The notes: generated from the letters alone by a model not told the origin. Counted from the stretch's first letter, positions 46,901 through 55,569 are shown. The stretch is 64,000 bases of DNA from DASXUG01 sp036504995 (GCA_036504995.1 DASXUG010000010.1:62001-126000), one strand, 5' to 3'. Translations and numbers: made by a program.

Positions 46901-47441
46901 GACTGTTCTGCCAATATGCGATTAAAGTAAAGTCAATCGGCTTTTGCTGAATCGATTCATTCACTTCATGTTTAATAAGATAGATTTTGCTAAATACCGG
47001 TGATGCCTGCAACTGGTCGATATACGTCAAAACAGTGTTAAAGTCTTTGGCCTCACCACCCAGTTTTACCTGCATTTTCTTAGTATCTGGCTGCAGTGAA
47101 AGCAGTGCAACATCGGGTTGTTGTACCTTCTCCAATGTTTGAAACAACGGCTCCCATGGGAATGCAAGTTGGTCGGTAATCCACTGCGCTTGCAATGTGT
47201 CGGCACGCGTTGCGGTATCGTCAGTTTTAACCACGGGCTGTTGTCGAGCTTGATTTTGTTCCGCCAATTGCGAGATAGCCTGATCTATCTCATCATGCGC
47301 CAGTTGCAGTTTGTATTGTTGCTGAAATACCCAAACGACCAAGCACACAGCAAGCGCAAGTAATAGCAAGCCTAGCCATGACCATACGGGGCGTTTCGCT
47401 CGAAAATCTAATTGCAAAGTGGGATTTAAAAAACTCATCAC
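46893..47441 (-). CDS. PilN/GspL-C-like inner-membrane protein
   Basis: A 182-residue bitopic protein: a short cytoplasmic start, one membrane helix (WLGLLLLALAVCLVVWVFQQ, about residues 21-40), a coiled coil, and a ferredoxin-like periplasmic domain (about 95-175, VQQPDVALLSLQPDTKKMQV). This is the PilN layout and it follows a PilM-like protein, the usual cytoplasmic partner. Start GTG/ATG overlaps the preceding stop (GTGATGA). Confidence 0.72.
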   Translation of the reverse strand: MMSFLNPTLQLDFRAKRPVWSWLGLLLLALAVCLVVWVFQQQYKLQLAHDEIDQAISQLAEQNQARQQPVVKTDDTATRADTLQAQWITDQLAFPWEPLFQTLEKVQQPDVALLSLQPDTKKMQVKLGGEAKDFNTVLTYIDQLQASPVFSKIYLIKHEVNESIQQKPIDFTLIAYWQNSHE

Positions 47442-48316
47442 AAACTACCAATCGCCATTAAATAATTGCGTTCATTGAGCGCAACCATGCCAGTTTGGCG
47501 CGAGTCATCCAGCGCTTGCAATTGCCAGCCTGCTACACTGGGGAATGTAATAGTTTCCATTTCTGGTGCATAGACAAATAACTGTTGCGTAGGTGTAGTT
47601 GTGGGCTTAAGGTTTGGCACAATCTCGCCCTGCTCACCTAGCCAAGATTCACGCTCAACCAACTGCCCAAGCTGATTCGCCCAGTCAGTTTCTCTCGGCA
47701 GCATGCGCAAGTGTTGCCATTTTCCTGCATTCAATTTGGCAATCAGCACACGCTGTGGCTCCACCACCGCAAAATAGGTGTGTGCTTGCTTTAATTTATG
47801 GCTAAGCATATTAAATGCCTGCATTAAATGAGGCTGTACTGCGGTAAGTTTTAATTGATATTTGGCTGCAATATCGTCCAGGCCTTGTAATAAAGCACGA
47901 TCTGTTGCAACGGCAATAATGGCTTCATCTGGCACAGCATCATTCACCTGCACTTGCCACGTGTCTGCCACCGCACCATAAATTTCTTGAAACGCACCCT
48001 GCACATAAGCCGTTTGTTCTTCTGCACTCATGGATACAGCGAGTGGAGCCAAGGCTAGATAGCGCACCAATGGGCTAGCTAGCACGACCTTAAGTTCGCA
48101 TCCCGAGTAACCTTTGCCTTCAGGTGCATTCTCGGGGGCAAGCATGGCATCAAGCTCAGCTAACGCTGTCGTCCACGCAGGTGCTTGTTTTTCAGGCGTC
48201 ACCAGCTCTTGTTGCTTATGCACAATGCGTTTATTCAGCCCACGTTGTTGGCGCACCAGCACCACACGGTCTGGGTATAACGCGATGCTAAGGCGATCAC
48301 GCCACAAAAGTGACAC
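47438..48316 (-). CDS. PilM/GspL-N-like protein of the secretion platform
   Basis: A 292-residue cytoplasmic protein. It resembles the divergent actin-like fold of PilM/GspL N-terminal domains (SIALYPDRVVLVRQQRGLNK; ELKVVLASPLVRYLAL; TYFAVVEPQRVLIAKLN). It would dock to the ATPase and to the PilN-like partner. I start it at the GTG at 48316: AGGAG is seven bases upstream, and this leaves a 20-base overlap with the ATPase gene. An open frame back to 48406 would overlap the ATPase gene by 110 bases. No nucleotide-binding motif is clear, so ATP binding may be lost. Confidence 0.72.
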   Translation of the reverse strand: MSLLWRDRLSIALYPDRVVLVRQQRGLNKRIVHKQQELVTPEKQAPAWTTALAELDAMLAPENAPEGKGYSGCELKVVLASPLVRYLALAPLAVSMSAEEQTAYVQGAFQEIYGAVADTWQVQVNDAVPDEAIIAVATDRALLQGLDDIAAKYQLKLTAVQPHLMQAFNMLSHKLKQAHTYFAVVEPQRVLIAKLNAGKWQHLRMLPRETDWANQLGQLVERESWLGEQGEIVPNLKPTTTPTQQLFVYAPEMETITFPSVAGWQLQALDDSRQTGMVALNERNYLMAIGSL

Positions 48317-49997
48317 GGTTGATCTCCTGTAAAGTAGTTTCGCCATTACCTGCCGCTTGCACGGCGGCCTCTCGCAAGGTAACCATACCATTACGACGCG
48401 CCGCATCTTTTAGTTTACGAATTGGTTCTCTTGCCACAATCATTTCTCTAATTTCGTCATTCAATAGTAATAGTTCAGCCACGGCGCGACGACCACGATA
48501 GCCAGTACCACGACACTGACCGCAGCCCTTACCGTGTCTAAAGTGCATATTGGCCGCCATATCTTTAGGGATCGCTGAGTCCATCAACAATTGGTCGTCA
48601 GGCATAAATGGCTCGGCACAATGCTCACACACCGTACGTATCAAACGTTGCGCCATAATGCCGTTCATCGCGGCGACAAAGTTATAAGGGTCAACGCCCA
48701 TATGCATAAAACGACCAATTACATCCAACACACTATTCGCGTGCACCGTAGTAAATACCAAGTGACCTGTTAATGCAGCTTGTACGGCAATTTGTGCAGT
48801 TTCTGAATCTCGAATTTCACCCACCATGATTTTATCGGGATCATGGCGCAAAATTGAACGCAAGCCACGCGCAAACGTCAGCCCTTTTTTCTCATTCACG
48901 GGGATTTGCAACACACCTGGTAACTGATATTCCACTGGGTCTTCAATGGTGATGATTTTGTCATGACCAGTATTGACTTCTGAAATTGCTGCATATAATG
49001 AAGTAGTTTTACCACTACCAGTTGGTCCCGTTACCAACACCATGCCATATGGCTCTGCGGCTAATTTTCTAAATTGCGCAATGATGGTGTTATCAAACCC
49101 TAATGTCCGCAAACTTAAACCTTTGGCTTCATCAGACAAGGCTTTGCGATCTAACACACGCAATACGGCATCCTCACCAAATACGCTAGGCATGATAGAA
49201 ACACGGAAATCGACTTCGCGCCCTTGCACCACGACCTTAAAGCGCCCATCTTGTGGAATACGGCGCTCTGCAATATCTAACTCCGCCATTACTTTAACGC
49301 GAGAGATGGCTTGGTCTGCCGCCTCGGTGCCCTGCATCGCGCCAACCGAGGCCATTACCCCATCAATACGGTATTTAATCGCCAAACCTGCAGGCGAACA
49401 CTCTAAGTGAATATCGCTGGCACCCGCTTTAAGTGCGTCATACAAAGTTGAGTTAACCAACTTAACAACAGGGTTGGTATCTTCATTAATTGATTTAAGC
49501 GAAAGATGTTCTGTATGTTCTCCGCTCGCACTGGCTTGCTGATTTTCATTGGTGACCATGCCATCCATAGCGCGCATGGTTTCTTCATGCTGCGCTAAGT
49601 AAACAGCAATATCTGTGCGGTGCGCTAAACACCAGGTAAAGCGCTCATTCACATGCTCTAAAGCCCACTCCTGCAAACTTTCCGCAAACGGGTCTGCAAA
49701 CGCTAGTAGCAGCTCACTTTGTGCGTTGGTAAAAGCAATGCATTCTTTTTGCATAGACTGCGCAAAAGAGATAACATTAAACGCAGGGTTTAAGGTGTGC
49801 ATTTCCTTCATCGCTAACACTGGATAATGCATGGTCGCACCCAGCGCTACCACGAAATCATCAGCACTTAAATCTAGCTGCTCTTCAAGCGCTTCCAGCA
49901 CGCGACGTTTATCACGCGTAGCAGAGATGCGCGCATGCTTGATGTCTTCTGGGCGAATACGCTCAGGCGTTGGATGTAATGAAATAACATTACTCAT
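48297..49997 (-). CDS. gspE: GspE/PilB-type secretion ATPase
   Basis: A 566-residue hexameric ATPase that powers pseudopilus assembly at the inner membrane. It has an N-terminal domain (about 1-165) and a catalytic core. The core holds Walker A GPTGSGKT (324-331), an Asp-box (ITIEDPVEYQLPGVLQI), Walker B (KIMVGEIRDSETAQIA) and a His-box (HLVFTTVHAN). A zinc-like cluster CEHC...CGQC follows (GspE type). Its stop lies inside the PilM-like gene and its ATG overlaps gspF by four bases. Confidence 0.95.
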   Translation of the reverse strand: MSNVISLHPTPERIRPEDIKHARISATRDKRRVLEALEEQLDLSADDFVVALGATMHYPVLAMKEMHTLNPAFNVISFAQSMQKECIAFTNAQSELLLAFADPFAESLQEWALEHVNERFTWCLAHRTDIAVYLAQHEETMRAMDGMVTNENQQASASGEHTEHLSLKSINEDTNPVVKLVNSTLYDALKAGASDIHLECSPAGLAIKYRIDGVMASVGAMQGTEAADQAISRVKVMAELDIAERRIPQDGRFKVVVQGREVDFRVSIMPSVFGEDAVLRVLDRKALSDEAKGLSLRTLGFDNTIIAQFRKLAAEPYGMVLVTGPTGSGKTTSLYAAISEVNTGHDKIITIEDPVEYQLPGVLQIPVNEKKGLTFARGLRSILRHDPDKIMVGEIRDSETAQIAVQAALTGHLVFTTVHANSVLDVIGRFMHMGVDPYNFVAAMNGIMAQRLIRTVCEHCAEPFMPDDQLLMDSAIPKDMAANMHFRHGKGCGQCRGTGYRGRRAVAELLLLNDEIREMIVAREPIRKLKDAARRNGMVTLREAAVQAAGNGETTLQEINRVTFVA

Positions 49998-51175
49998 TGT
50001 ATGTTTCCAGCTAACTCAAAAATTGGCATATAAAGCAAGAGCACAACCACACCAATCACGACTCCAATCACCATCATTAAAATAGGCTCAAATAGACGTG
50101 TAAACCAATCTATCCAGCGCGAAAACTCTTCATCATAAAACGCTGCAACACGCTCCATCATGTCGCCAATTTTTCCGCTACGCTCGCCTACACGCAACAT
50201 GCGAAGCGCCACAGGAGTCGTCAACGCAGCGGCTTCCATCGCAGCAGAAATGGGCTGACCTTGGCGTATCATCAATGAAGCTTGTTCCATACGGTTACGC
50301 AAAGAAACCTGCAATAACCCCGCCACAGAATCTAACGCCGATACGATGGGCGTGCCGCCAGAAAGTAGCATCCCTAAAGTTCGATAAAAGCGGGCCAATT
50401 GAAAAATACGTAACCGCTCACCTAATGCAGGGATACGCCAAAATAGTTGCACTATCCATTGTCGTACGCTGGATTGTGAAAATGCGTAAACAACAATCGC
50501 AATGGTCGCAATCACGCCTATCAACACTTCACGTCCGTGGCTTTCCAAAAACAAGCCCCATGCTAATAACATTTTCGACAAAAAGGGTAAATTACCACCA
50601 GTCCCCTCGTAAATACGGCTGAATTTGGGCACCACAAAACCCATCAAAAACATAATCACCAAGCCGCCAACCCCAATCAGCAACAAAGGGTAGATGGATG
50701 CTGTAACAACTTTCTTCTTTACCAGCCCAAGCTGCTGTTCATAGGCAACATAACGTCCAAGCGCCTCAGGCAAATCGCCCGTCTTTTCACTGGCACGAAC
50801 GGTTGCCACATACAAAGAAGGAAATGCAGTCGGATATTGAGTGAGTGCGGCTGAAAAGGTTTGACCCTCATAGAGTGACTGCAAGACAGCATCTAAAATA
50901 GACTTCACTTGCGGGCGAACTTCTTTTTCGGCAAGCCCCTCAATCGCCTCAACTAAATTTAGTCCAGCCTCAAGCAAAGCCAACAACTCCTGACTGAACA
51001 GCACCAAGGGAAACACCACTCGACGCTTAAGCCCACCAACCACCGAAGTTGCCCGCGCGCTAATTGCCATCAGACCTTGCGCTTTAGCTTGCGCCATTGC
51101 GGCCTGCGGATCAGCCGCGTCTATTGTTAGTAAGACAATCTCTCTGCCTTTAACTGCTTTAACTTCATAATCCAT
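49994..51175 (-). CDS. gspF: GspF/PilC-type inner-membrane platform protein
   Basis: A 393-residue polytopic protein with two GspF domains (about 65-185 and 265-390), three membrane helices (about 160-185, 210-230, 365-390) and conserved segments RRVVFPLVLFSQELLALLEA, LYVATVRASEKTGDLPEAL and LRMLRVGERSGKIGDMMERV. It forms the inner-membrane platform with the ATPase and lies 20 bases after gspG. Confidence 0.95.
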   Translation of the reverse strand: MDYEVKAVKGREIVLLTIDAADPQAAMAQAKAQGLMAISARATSVVGGLKRRVVFPLVLFSQELLALLEAGLNLVEAIEGLAEKEVRPQVKSILDAVLQSLYEGQTFSAALTQYPTAFPSLYVATVRASEKTGDLPEALGRYVAYEQQLGLVKKKVVTASIYPLLLIGVGGLVIMFLMGFVVPKFSRIYEGTGGNLPFLSKMLLAWGLFLESHGREVLIGVIATIAIVVYAFSQSSVRQWIVQLFWRIPALGERLRIFQLARFYRTLGMLLSGGTPIVSALDSVAGLLQVSLRNRMEQASLMIRQGQPISAAMEAAALTTPVALRMLRVGERSGKIGDMMERVAAFYDEEFSRWIDWFTRLFEPILMMVIGVVIGVVVLLLYMPIFELAGNIQ

Positions 51176-51194
51176 ACATCATCAATATGATAGA

Positions 51195-51638
51195 TTACCA
51201 ATTAGAAACATCGGAATTTTCATCCTTACCACCAGGCTGACCATCTTTACCCAGTGAATAAAGATCAATCTCAGCATGTTCCCCTGGTGATTTATACAGA
51301 TAAGGCTTGCCCCATGGATCGCTAGGTGCGGCTTTTTTGAGGTACGGACCAGACCATTTCGGCTCATTAGAAGGCGCAATAAACAAAGCATTTAAGCCTT
51401 GCTCAGTGCTTGGATAATGCCCAGTATCTAAACGATATTGGTCTAACGCGCTTTCTAAAGCCCCAATTTGTTGTTTAGCCGTTTTGGTTTCAGATTTGCC
51501 GATTTGTGCAAAATATTTAGGCCCCACATAACTTGCTAACAAGCCAATAATGACCATTACCACTAACAACTCAAGTAGCGTAAAACCATTATTTTTTTGT
51601 GCGTGCAGTTTAGCTTTAAACTGATTAATCGTTCTCAC
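51195..51638 (-). CDS. gspG: GspG major pseudopilin
   Basis: A 147-residue prepilin: leader ending NNG (Gly18), mature start FTLLELLVVMVIIGLLA, Glu at +5 (Glu23). It ends with the full GspG signature: YRLDTGHYPSTEQGLNAL, KKAAPSDPWGKPYLYKSPG, then SLGKDGQPGGKDENSDVSNW, with the Ca-binding Asp residues and final Trp. It is the first gene of the operon, the usual place for the most expressed subunit. Confidence 0.95.
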   Translation of the reverse strand: MRTINQFKAKLHAQKNNGFTLLELLVVMVIIGLLASYVGPKYFAQIGKSETKTAKQQIGALESALDQYRLDTGHYPSTEQGLNALFIAPSNEPKWSGPYLKKAAPSDPWGKPYLYKSPGEHAEIDLYSLGKDGQPGGKDENSDVSNW

Positions 51639-51791
51639 AGTAAAGTTTTGCTTTCGTTTTGATTAGGAAAGATATTATATGCACAAATTGTGACAAAATG
51701 GTTGCAAATGAATGAAAGTAAAGTAGCGAAAATTGTCATACATCCAAATGTAGGGAGCTTTTAAGATATCCGCTTGACGGGTAAACCACCA
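51639..51791. other. Intergenic region upstream of the secretion operon
   Basis: This part of the 462-base gap before the nucleotidyltransferase gene probably holds the promoter of gspG. No complete ORF, clear promoter or terminator is seen. The rest of the gap holds a decayed reading frame listed separately. Confidence 0.35.
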
Positions 51792-52097
51792 CTAGTGGAG
51801 GCCCCCTCTGCTATGAGGCAGTGAGCGAAGTCTAGGCCGCTTTATTGATTTGGGTCGTGAGCGCCTAAAGTTGCTGGCATTGGTAGCGGTGCTCAGGGCA
51901 ACACCGCCTGCACATGTTAATGTTCCAAAAATTTCCACAACACCAGTGGCTTTTTGGCTAGGTCCAGAAAACTGACTGTCATCACTTAAACCAACTATTT
52001 GCGCATCTAATAACTTTCTATCTCCAGCCTATAACATACCTGCAAACTCTGCCGCATCAGGGTTTTCTTTTTTTAATTTGTTAATGATCCAGCGCGT
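51792..52097 (-). pseudogene. Possible decayed gene downstream of the nucleotidyltransferase
   Basis: A minus-strand frame, the same one as the upstream nucleotidyltransferase, reads like protein (WIINKLKKENPDAAEFAGML, then AGDRKLLDAQIVGLSDDSQF) except for a TAG at 52029-52031, and it ends at a TAG at 51792-51794. An ATG at its beginning (MNALDH) is out of frame with the rest. It might be the remains of a partner of the nucleotidyltransferase. I recognise no family, and chance cannot be excluded. Confidence 0.3.
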
Positions 52098-52100
52098 TCA

Positions 52101-52688
52101 TTAAATCTCCTCAGATTTTACCAACAAGTCAATGCGCGCCTGCGTCATCACCTTATTTAAAAAGCTCTGTTCATGTGTTAATCGCTCAGTAAATTCTGTT
52201 GGAGTATATATCGTTGGGTTAACTTTGCGTTGTAATTGCGCTTCAACAGGCTCTAACAAAGCTATAATTTGGGTATAACTTAAGTTTTCTCCTACCAGCA
52301 TTACATCCACATCACTACCAGCATGCTCCTCGCCCTTAGCGATAGAGCCATATATAAAAGCATGTTCCAATTGTGGCAATAGCGTAGCCAAACCCTGCTG
52401 TAAAACACCCGCAACACCCATGGTTTTTTTGACGATTTGTTTAAGCTCATTAAAAATTGACGCATCTACGTTGGCTTGATAGTGATTTTGATTGCCTTTT
52501 TTAGTGGCCACCAATAAACCAGCCTCACACAATTTAGTTAACTCTCGGCTAATCACACCTTTCCCCATGGCCGCATGCCGCACCACTTCATTTAAATAAA
52601 AGCTTCTATCAGTTTGACCAAACAACATGGCCAATACTTTTTGCTGCGCCTTAGTAAATAAGGCATCACCTATTTGCGTAGCAGTCAT
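52101..52688 (-). CDS. HTH-nucleotidyltransferase protein (MNT-like), probably autoregulated
   Basis: A 195-residue protein. The first 90 residues are a winged HTH of ArsR-like type (TKAQQKVLAMLFGQTDRSFY, LNEVVRHAAMGKGVISRELT). The rest is a minimal nucleotidyltransferase: GS at 114-115 and D126-x-D128 in IYGSIAKGEEHAGSDVDVML. Such proteins occur as antitoxin-like partners of HEPN toxins and in antibiotic-modification enzymes, but no HEPN gene is intact here. A palindromic operator overlaps the promoter, so it probably represses itself. It lies between the secretion operon and tRNA-Arg. Confidence 0.8.
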   Translation of the reverse strand: MTATQIGDALFTKAQQKVLAMLFGQTDRSFYLNEVVRHAAMGKGVISRELTKLCEAGLLVATKKGNQNHYQANVDASIFNELKQIVKKTMGVAGVLQQGLATLLPQLEHAFIYGSIAKGEEHAGSDVDVMLVGENLSYTQIIALLEPVEAQLQRKVNPTIYTPTEFTERLTHEQSFLNKVMTQARIDLLVKSEEI

Positions 52689-52703
52689 ACGTTCATTTCC
52701 AAT

Positions 52704-52745
52704 AAAGTCCCAATATGGGTACCATAATCCCCAATTTGGGACTTT
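52704..52745. promoter_or_regulatory. Palindromic operator upstream of the HTH-nucleotidyltransferase gene
   Basis: Outer arms AAAGTCCCAA (52704-52713) and TTGGGACTTT (52736-52745) are a perfect inverted repeat. Inside each end lies a palindrome: CCCAATATGGG (52709-52719) and CCCAATTTGGG (52730-52740), 21 bases apart. The site is 16-57 bases upstream of the ATG and covers the promoter. Confidence 0.6.
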
Positions 52746-52749
52746 TCAA
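52721..52749 (-). promoter_or_regulatory. Candidate sigma-70 promoter of the HTH-nucleotidyltransferase gene
   Basis: On the minus strand TTGAAA (52744-52749) and TATGGT (52721-52726) are 17 bases apart. They overlap the operator palindromes, as expected for repression. Confidence 0.5.
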
Positions 52750-52834
52750 GAGATGTTGTTGCAGAACAATTTCTCTTAACAAATAGATTCAATTCACTTA
52801 AGGTTTTTTTATTAGTAGACGGGACAAATAAAAC

Positions 52835-52869
52835 AAAAAAGGCCTACAGCATTTAAACTGTAAGCCTTT
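52835..52869 (-). terminator. Terminator after tRNA-Arg
   Basis: On the minus strand AAAGGCTTACAG pairs with CTGTAGGCCTTT (one mismatch, eight-base loop) and is followed by a T run. It lies just downstream of the tRNA. Confidence 0.75.
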
Positions 52870-52877
52870 GATTTGTA

Positions 52878-52954
52878 TGGTGCGCCCGAAGAGATTCGAA
52901 CTCCTGACCCCTTGGTTCGTAGCCAAGTACTCTATCCAGCTGAGCTACGGGCGC
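52878..52954 (-). tRNA. tRNA-Arg (anticodon ACG)
   Basis: A 77-base cloverleaf read on the minus strand: acceptor GCGCCCG pairs with CGGGCGC, then A and encoded CCA. The anticodon arm is CTTGG-CTACGAA-CCAAG with anticodon ACG. The T loop has GTTCGAATC. It reads CGU/CGC/CGA arginine codons after A-to-I editing. Confidence 0.95.
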
Positions 52955-53400
52955 TTATTTACTCTTGCGAGAGGCGTGCATTATACTTGAACTAAGTTTT
53001 TTATCCACTAAAATTTTGCATCATATAAAAATGACTCTGTAGTGACACGATGATTCAGTGTGTCTCCAGAACTATATTAGCAAATGTTACAACTCTACGT
53101 TACTTACGCCTCTTACCTAAGACTCCTCAACGATTAATTACTTTTCTCATTACAACTTTTCGCAAAGTATCTATTTATTGGTAAAAAGATCACATGAAAG
53201 TTGGTTGCGAAATGAGAGGCATAATCAAACCAAATCTCAATTGTGCTAACATGCCGATGGATTAAGTTAGGTATAGATTAGGCTGAAGTAAACGGCGTCT
53301 TTAACAACGATAAACGCGCCACCAACAGCTAATTTAAGGTCGAAGCCAAGAGAGTAGGTTAAAACCGATGGAAGAAGTGATTAGATATAAAACTAAGAAA
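52955..53400. other. Intergenic region between the two tRNA genes
   Basis: 446 bases with no ORF, hairpin or repeat that I can support. The promoters of both minus-strand tRNA genes must lie partly here. No integrase or attachment-site duplication is seen. Confidence 0.4.
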
Positions 53401-53487
53401 TGGTGCCGGGGGGGGGAATCGAACCCCCACGGTGTTGCCACCGCTGGATTTTGAGTCCAGTGCGTCTACCAGTTCCGCCACCCCGGC
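53401..53487 (-). tRNA. tRNA-Leu (anticodon CAA)
   Basis: An 87-base class II tRNA on the minus strand: acceptor GCCGGGG/CCCCGGC, discriminator A and encoded CCA. The anticodon arm is CTGGA-CTCAAAA-TCCAG with anticodon CAA. It has a long variable arm (CGGTGGCAACACCG). The 3' part contains a run of nine C in the T stem/acceptor. It reads UUG leucine codons. Confidence 0.95.
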
Positions 53488-53547
53488 AATGCTGACAAGT
53501 GAACCCTGTCTTGCAAAGAAGCGAGATTATAACAAATACTGAGAATT

Positions 53548-54576
53548 ATGCGAACTACTGATTTTGATTTTTTTTTACCTGAGCACTTAATTGCTCAGTT
53601 TCCTGCTGAACAACGAACCGCTAGCCGCTTGCTAAGGCTTAATAGCGCTGAAAATTCAATACAAGATTGCACTTTTAAGCAGCTACCAGACTTTTTAAAT
53701 GCTGGAGATTTGCTTGTTTTCAATGACACCAAGGTGATTAAGGCTAGACTTTTTGGTCAAAAACTCTCTGGTGGATCGGTCGAGGTGTTAATAGAGCGTG
53801 TGCTAAACGAGCATAGTGTTTTGGCGCATATACGCGCTTCAAGGTCACCCAAGGTCGGAAGTAAAATATTGCTGGCAGATGCTTTTGAGTGCGAAGTGGT
53901 TGAGCGACAAGATGATTTGTTTTTGCTAAAAGTGAATAGTGATTTGCCAATTCTAAGCTTATTAGATCAACATGGCGCCCTACCCCTGCCACCTTATATT
54001 ACGCATAGCGCCAATCAGCAGGATGATGAGCGCTATCAAACGGTATATGCACGAGAATTAGGCGCCGTTGCTGCGCCTACCGCGGGGTTGCATTTTGATG
54101 ATGCGATGATAAATCAGCTTAAAGCAAAAGGCATTCAAATCGCATTTGTGACCCTACACGTTGGCGCAGGTACTTTTCAACCTGTGCGGGTTGATAATAT
54201 CCACGAGCATAAAATGCATAGCGAGCTTTATACAGTACCAGAAGCTACCGTGTCCTTGATTAAGCAAACACAGCTCAACGGCGGCAAAGTCACGGCCATT
54301 GGTACGACAGCATTACGCGCATTAGAAAGTGCAGCACAAACTGGCGAGCTTATTGCGGGCAGTGGCGACACCAGTATTTTTATTACGCCAGGTTATCAGT
54401 TTAAAGTGGTTGAACGCTTATTTACTAACTTCCACTTACCCAAAAGCACTTTGCTCATGTTAGTGTCCGCTTTTGCAGGGGTGGAGCCGATTAAGCAAGC
54501 CTACCAGCATGCAATTGCACAAGAGTATCGCTTTTTTAGTTATGGCGATGCGATGCTACTAGAAAGGCAGGAGTGA
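53548..54576 (+). CDS. queA: S-adenosylmethionine:tRNA ribosyltransferase-isomerase (queuosine synthesis)
   Basis: A 342-residue enzyme that makes epoxyqueuosine in tRNA from preQ1 using the ribosyl part of SAM. Seen are the N-terminal FDFFLPEHLIAQFPAEQRTA, LVFNDTKVIKARLFGQK, the AAPTAGLHF motif, LHVGAGTFQPV and GTTALRALES. The end has TNFHLPKSTLLMLVSAFAG. Length matches QueA. It is divergent from the tRNA genes and stands alone; tgt is not in the window. Confidence 0.97.
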   Translation: MRTTDFDFFLPEHLIAQFPAEQRTASRLLRLNSAENSIQDCTFKQLPDFLNAGDLLVFNDTKVIKARLFGQKLSGGSVEVLIERVLNEHSVLAHIRASRSPKVGSKILLADAFECEVVERQDDLFLLKVNSDLPILSLLDQHGALPLPPYITHSANQQDDERYQTVYARELGAVAAPTAGLHFDDAMINQLKAKGIQIAFVTLHVGAGTFQPVRVDNIHEHKMHSELYTVPEATVSLIKQTQLNGGKVTAIGTTALRALESAAQTGELIAGSGDTSIFITPGYQFKVVERLFTNFHLPKSTLLMLVSAFAGVEPIKQAYQHAIAQEYRFFSYGDAMLLERQE

Positions 54577-54660
54577 ACTCGTTCACCATTTCTCACTCTA
54601 TTCGTTATACTTCGTTTTAAAATAGTCTCACCCGAACAATAAACTCAGGAAAAACCGCTT

Positions 54661-55569
54661 ATGCTTTGCTTATCAGCACGCTCAACTTCAGCTTTTGCAA
54701 AAAAGCTAACCATCGCAATAACTCCGCTATTATTTGCCATTCCAGTGCAAGCCCAAATACTACCCGAGGCGGTAGTCGGCATTAAGATGCCATTAACTCA
54801 AAAGCCAACCTCGCGCCCGATGACGGTAGCTTTTGTGCCGATGTATCAGCGCTATTATATTGCAGATGGAGGTTTAGCCCCTGCACCAGGTGACTTGGAT
54901 ATGATTGTTTCAAAGTCAAAAATGCATGTTTTTGATGCAAATGGTAATTATGTGAATTCAGCAAAGCCAGGCTATGACAATCGTTCAGTTTATTTCAACC
55001 CCAATAGCAAACAACTTGAAGTCATTACTTACAATATCTCCAGTGCGGCTGGCTTTGCGCCAAATACAGGGGTGTTTGCCTTGGATTTGTCTGAAACAGG
55101 CGATTTAAAAGAAACATCTAAAGATATATATGCCTACAATCCTGCTTTTGGTGATGCTGCCACCATGCCAAGCTACAACTATGATGCTAAAGTCTATTAT
55201 GCAAAACAAGAACGCAGTAATACGGTATTAATTGTAGATTTAAAAAACCGCGAAAGTATTGGTCAAATTGCATTAGACCTCAAAGCTGCCAATGTACAGA
55301 GCGATGATATTACAGAACACTTTATTGCTTACACAGGCGTTGCTGGTGAGGAGCTAGCGGTATTAGATGTAGATCACAAAGCGGTGCTGATATTTGACTT
55401 AGCGGGCAAGTTTGTCGGCAAAAGTGCACTGCCAAGCACAATGAAGTTGCGCGCTCAAAACCATTTAAACGGCTTAGGTTATACCAATGGCATGATGTTT
55501 GTTTACCATGAACCCGAAGGCGAGTTTGGTACTTATTATGGGTTTAAGGTGCTAGAGCAAGCAAAGTAG
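54661..55569 (+). CDS. Secreted protein of unknown function, propeller-like repeats possible
   Basis: A 302-residue protein with a signal peptide (about 1-30, ending VQA). Several segments have the pattern of beta-propeller blades: MHVFDANGNYVNSAKPG, NTVLIVDLKNRESIGQIAL, ELAVLDVDHKAVLIFDLAGK. I do not recognise a catalytic or binding motif. A shared bidirectional terminator lies 25 bases after it. AGGA stands before ATG 54661. No neighbour suggests its role. Confidence 0.8.
   Translation: MLCLSARSTSAFAKKLTIAITPLLFAIPVQAQILPEAVVGIKMPLTQKPTSRPMTVAFVPMYQRYYIADGGLAPAPGDLDMIVSKSKMHVFDANGNYVNSAKPGYDNRSVYFNPNSKQLEVITYNISSAAGFAPNTGVFALDLSETGDLKETSKDIYAYNPAFGDAATMPSYNYDAKVYYAKQERSNTVLIVDLKNRESIGQIALDLKAANVQSDDITEHFIAYTGVAGEELAVLDVDHKAVLIFDLAGKFVGKSALPSTMKLRAQNHLNGLGYTNGMMFVYHEPEGEFGTYYGFKVLEQAK

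Noticed and set aside
47438..48406. The longer version of the PilM-like gene starting at 48406
   Set aside because: It would overlap the ATPase gene by 110 bases; a GTG at 48316 has AGGAG seven bases upstream and leaves a 20-base overlap.
52878..53487. Possible genomic island at the tRNA-Arg/tRNA-Leu pair
   Set aside because: No integrase, direct repeat of a tRNA end or phage gene is visible; the only odd gene is the small nucleotidyltransferase.
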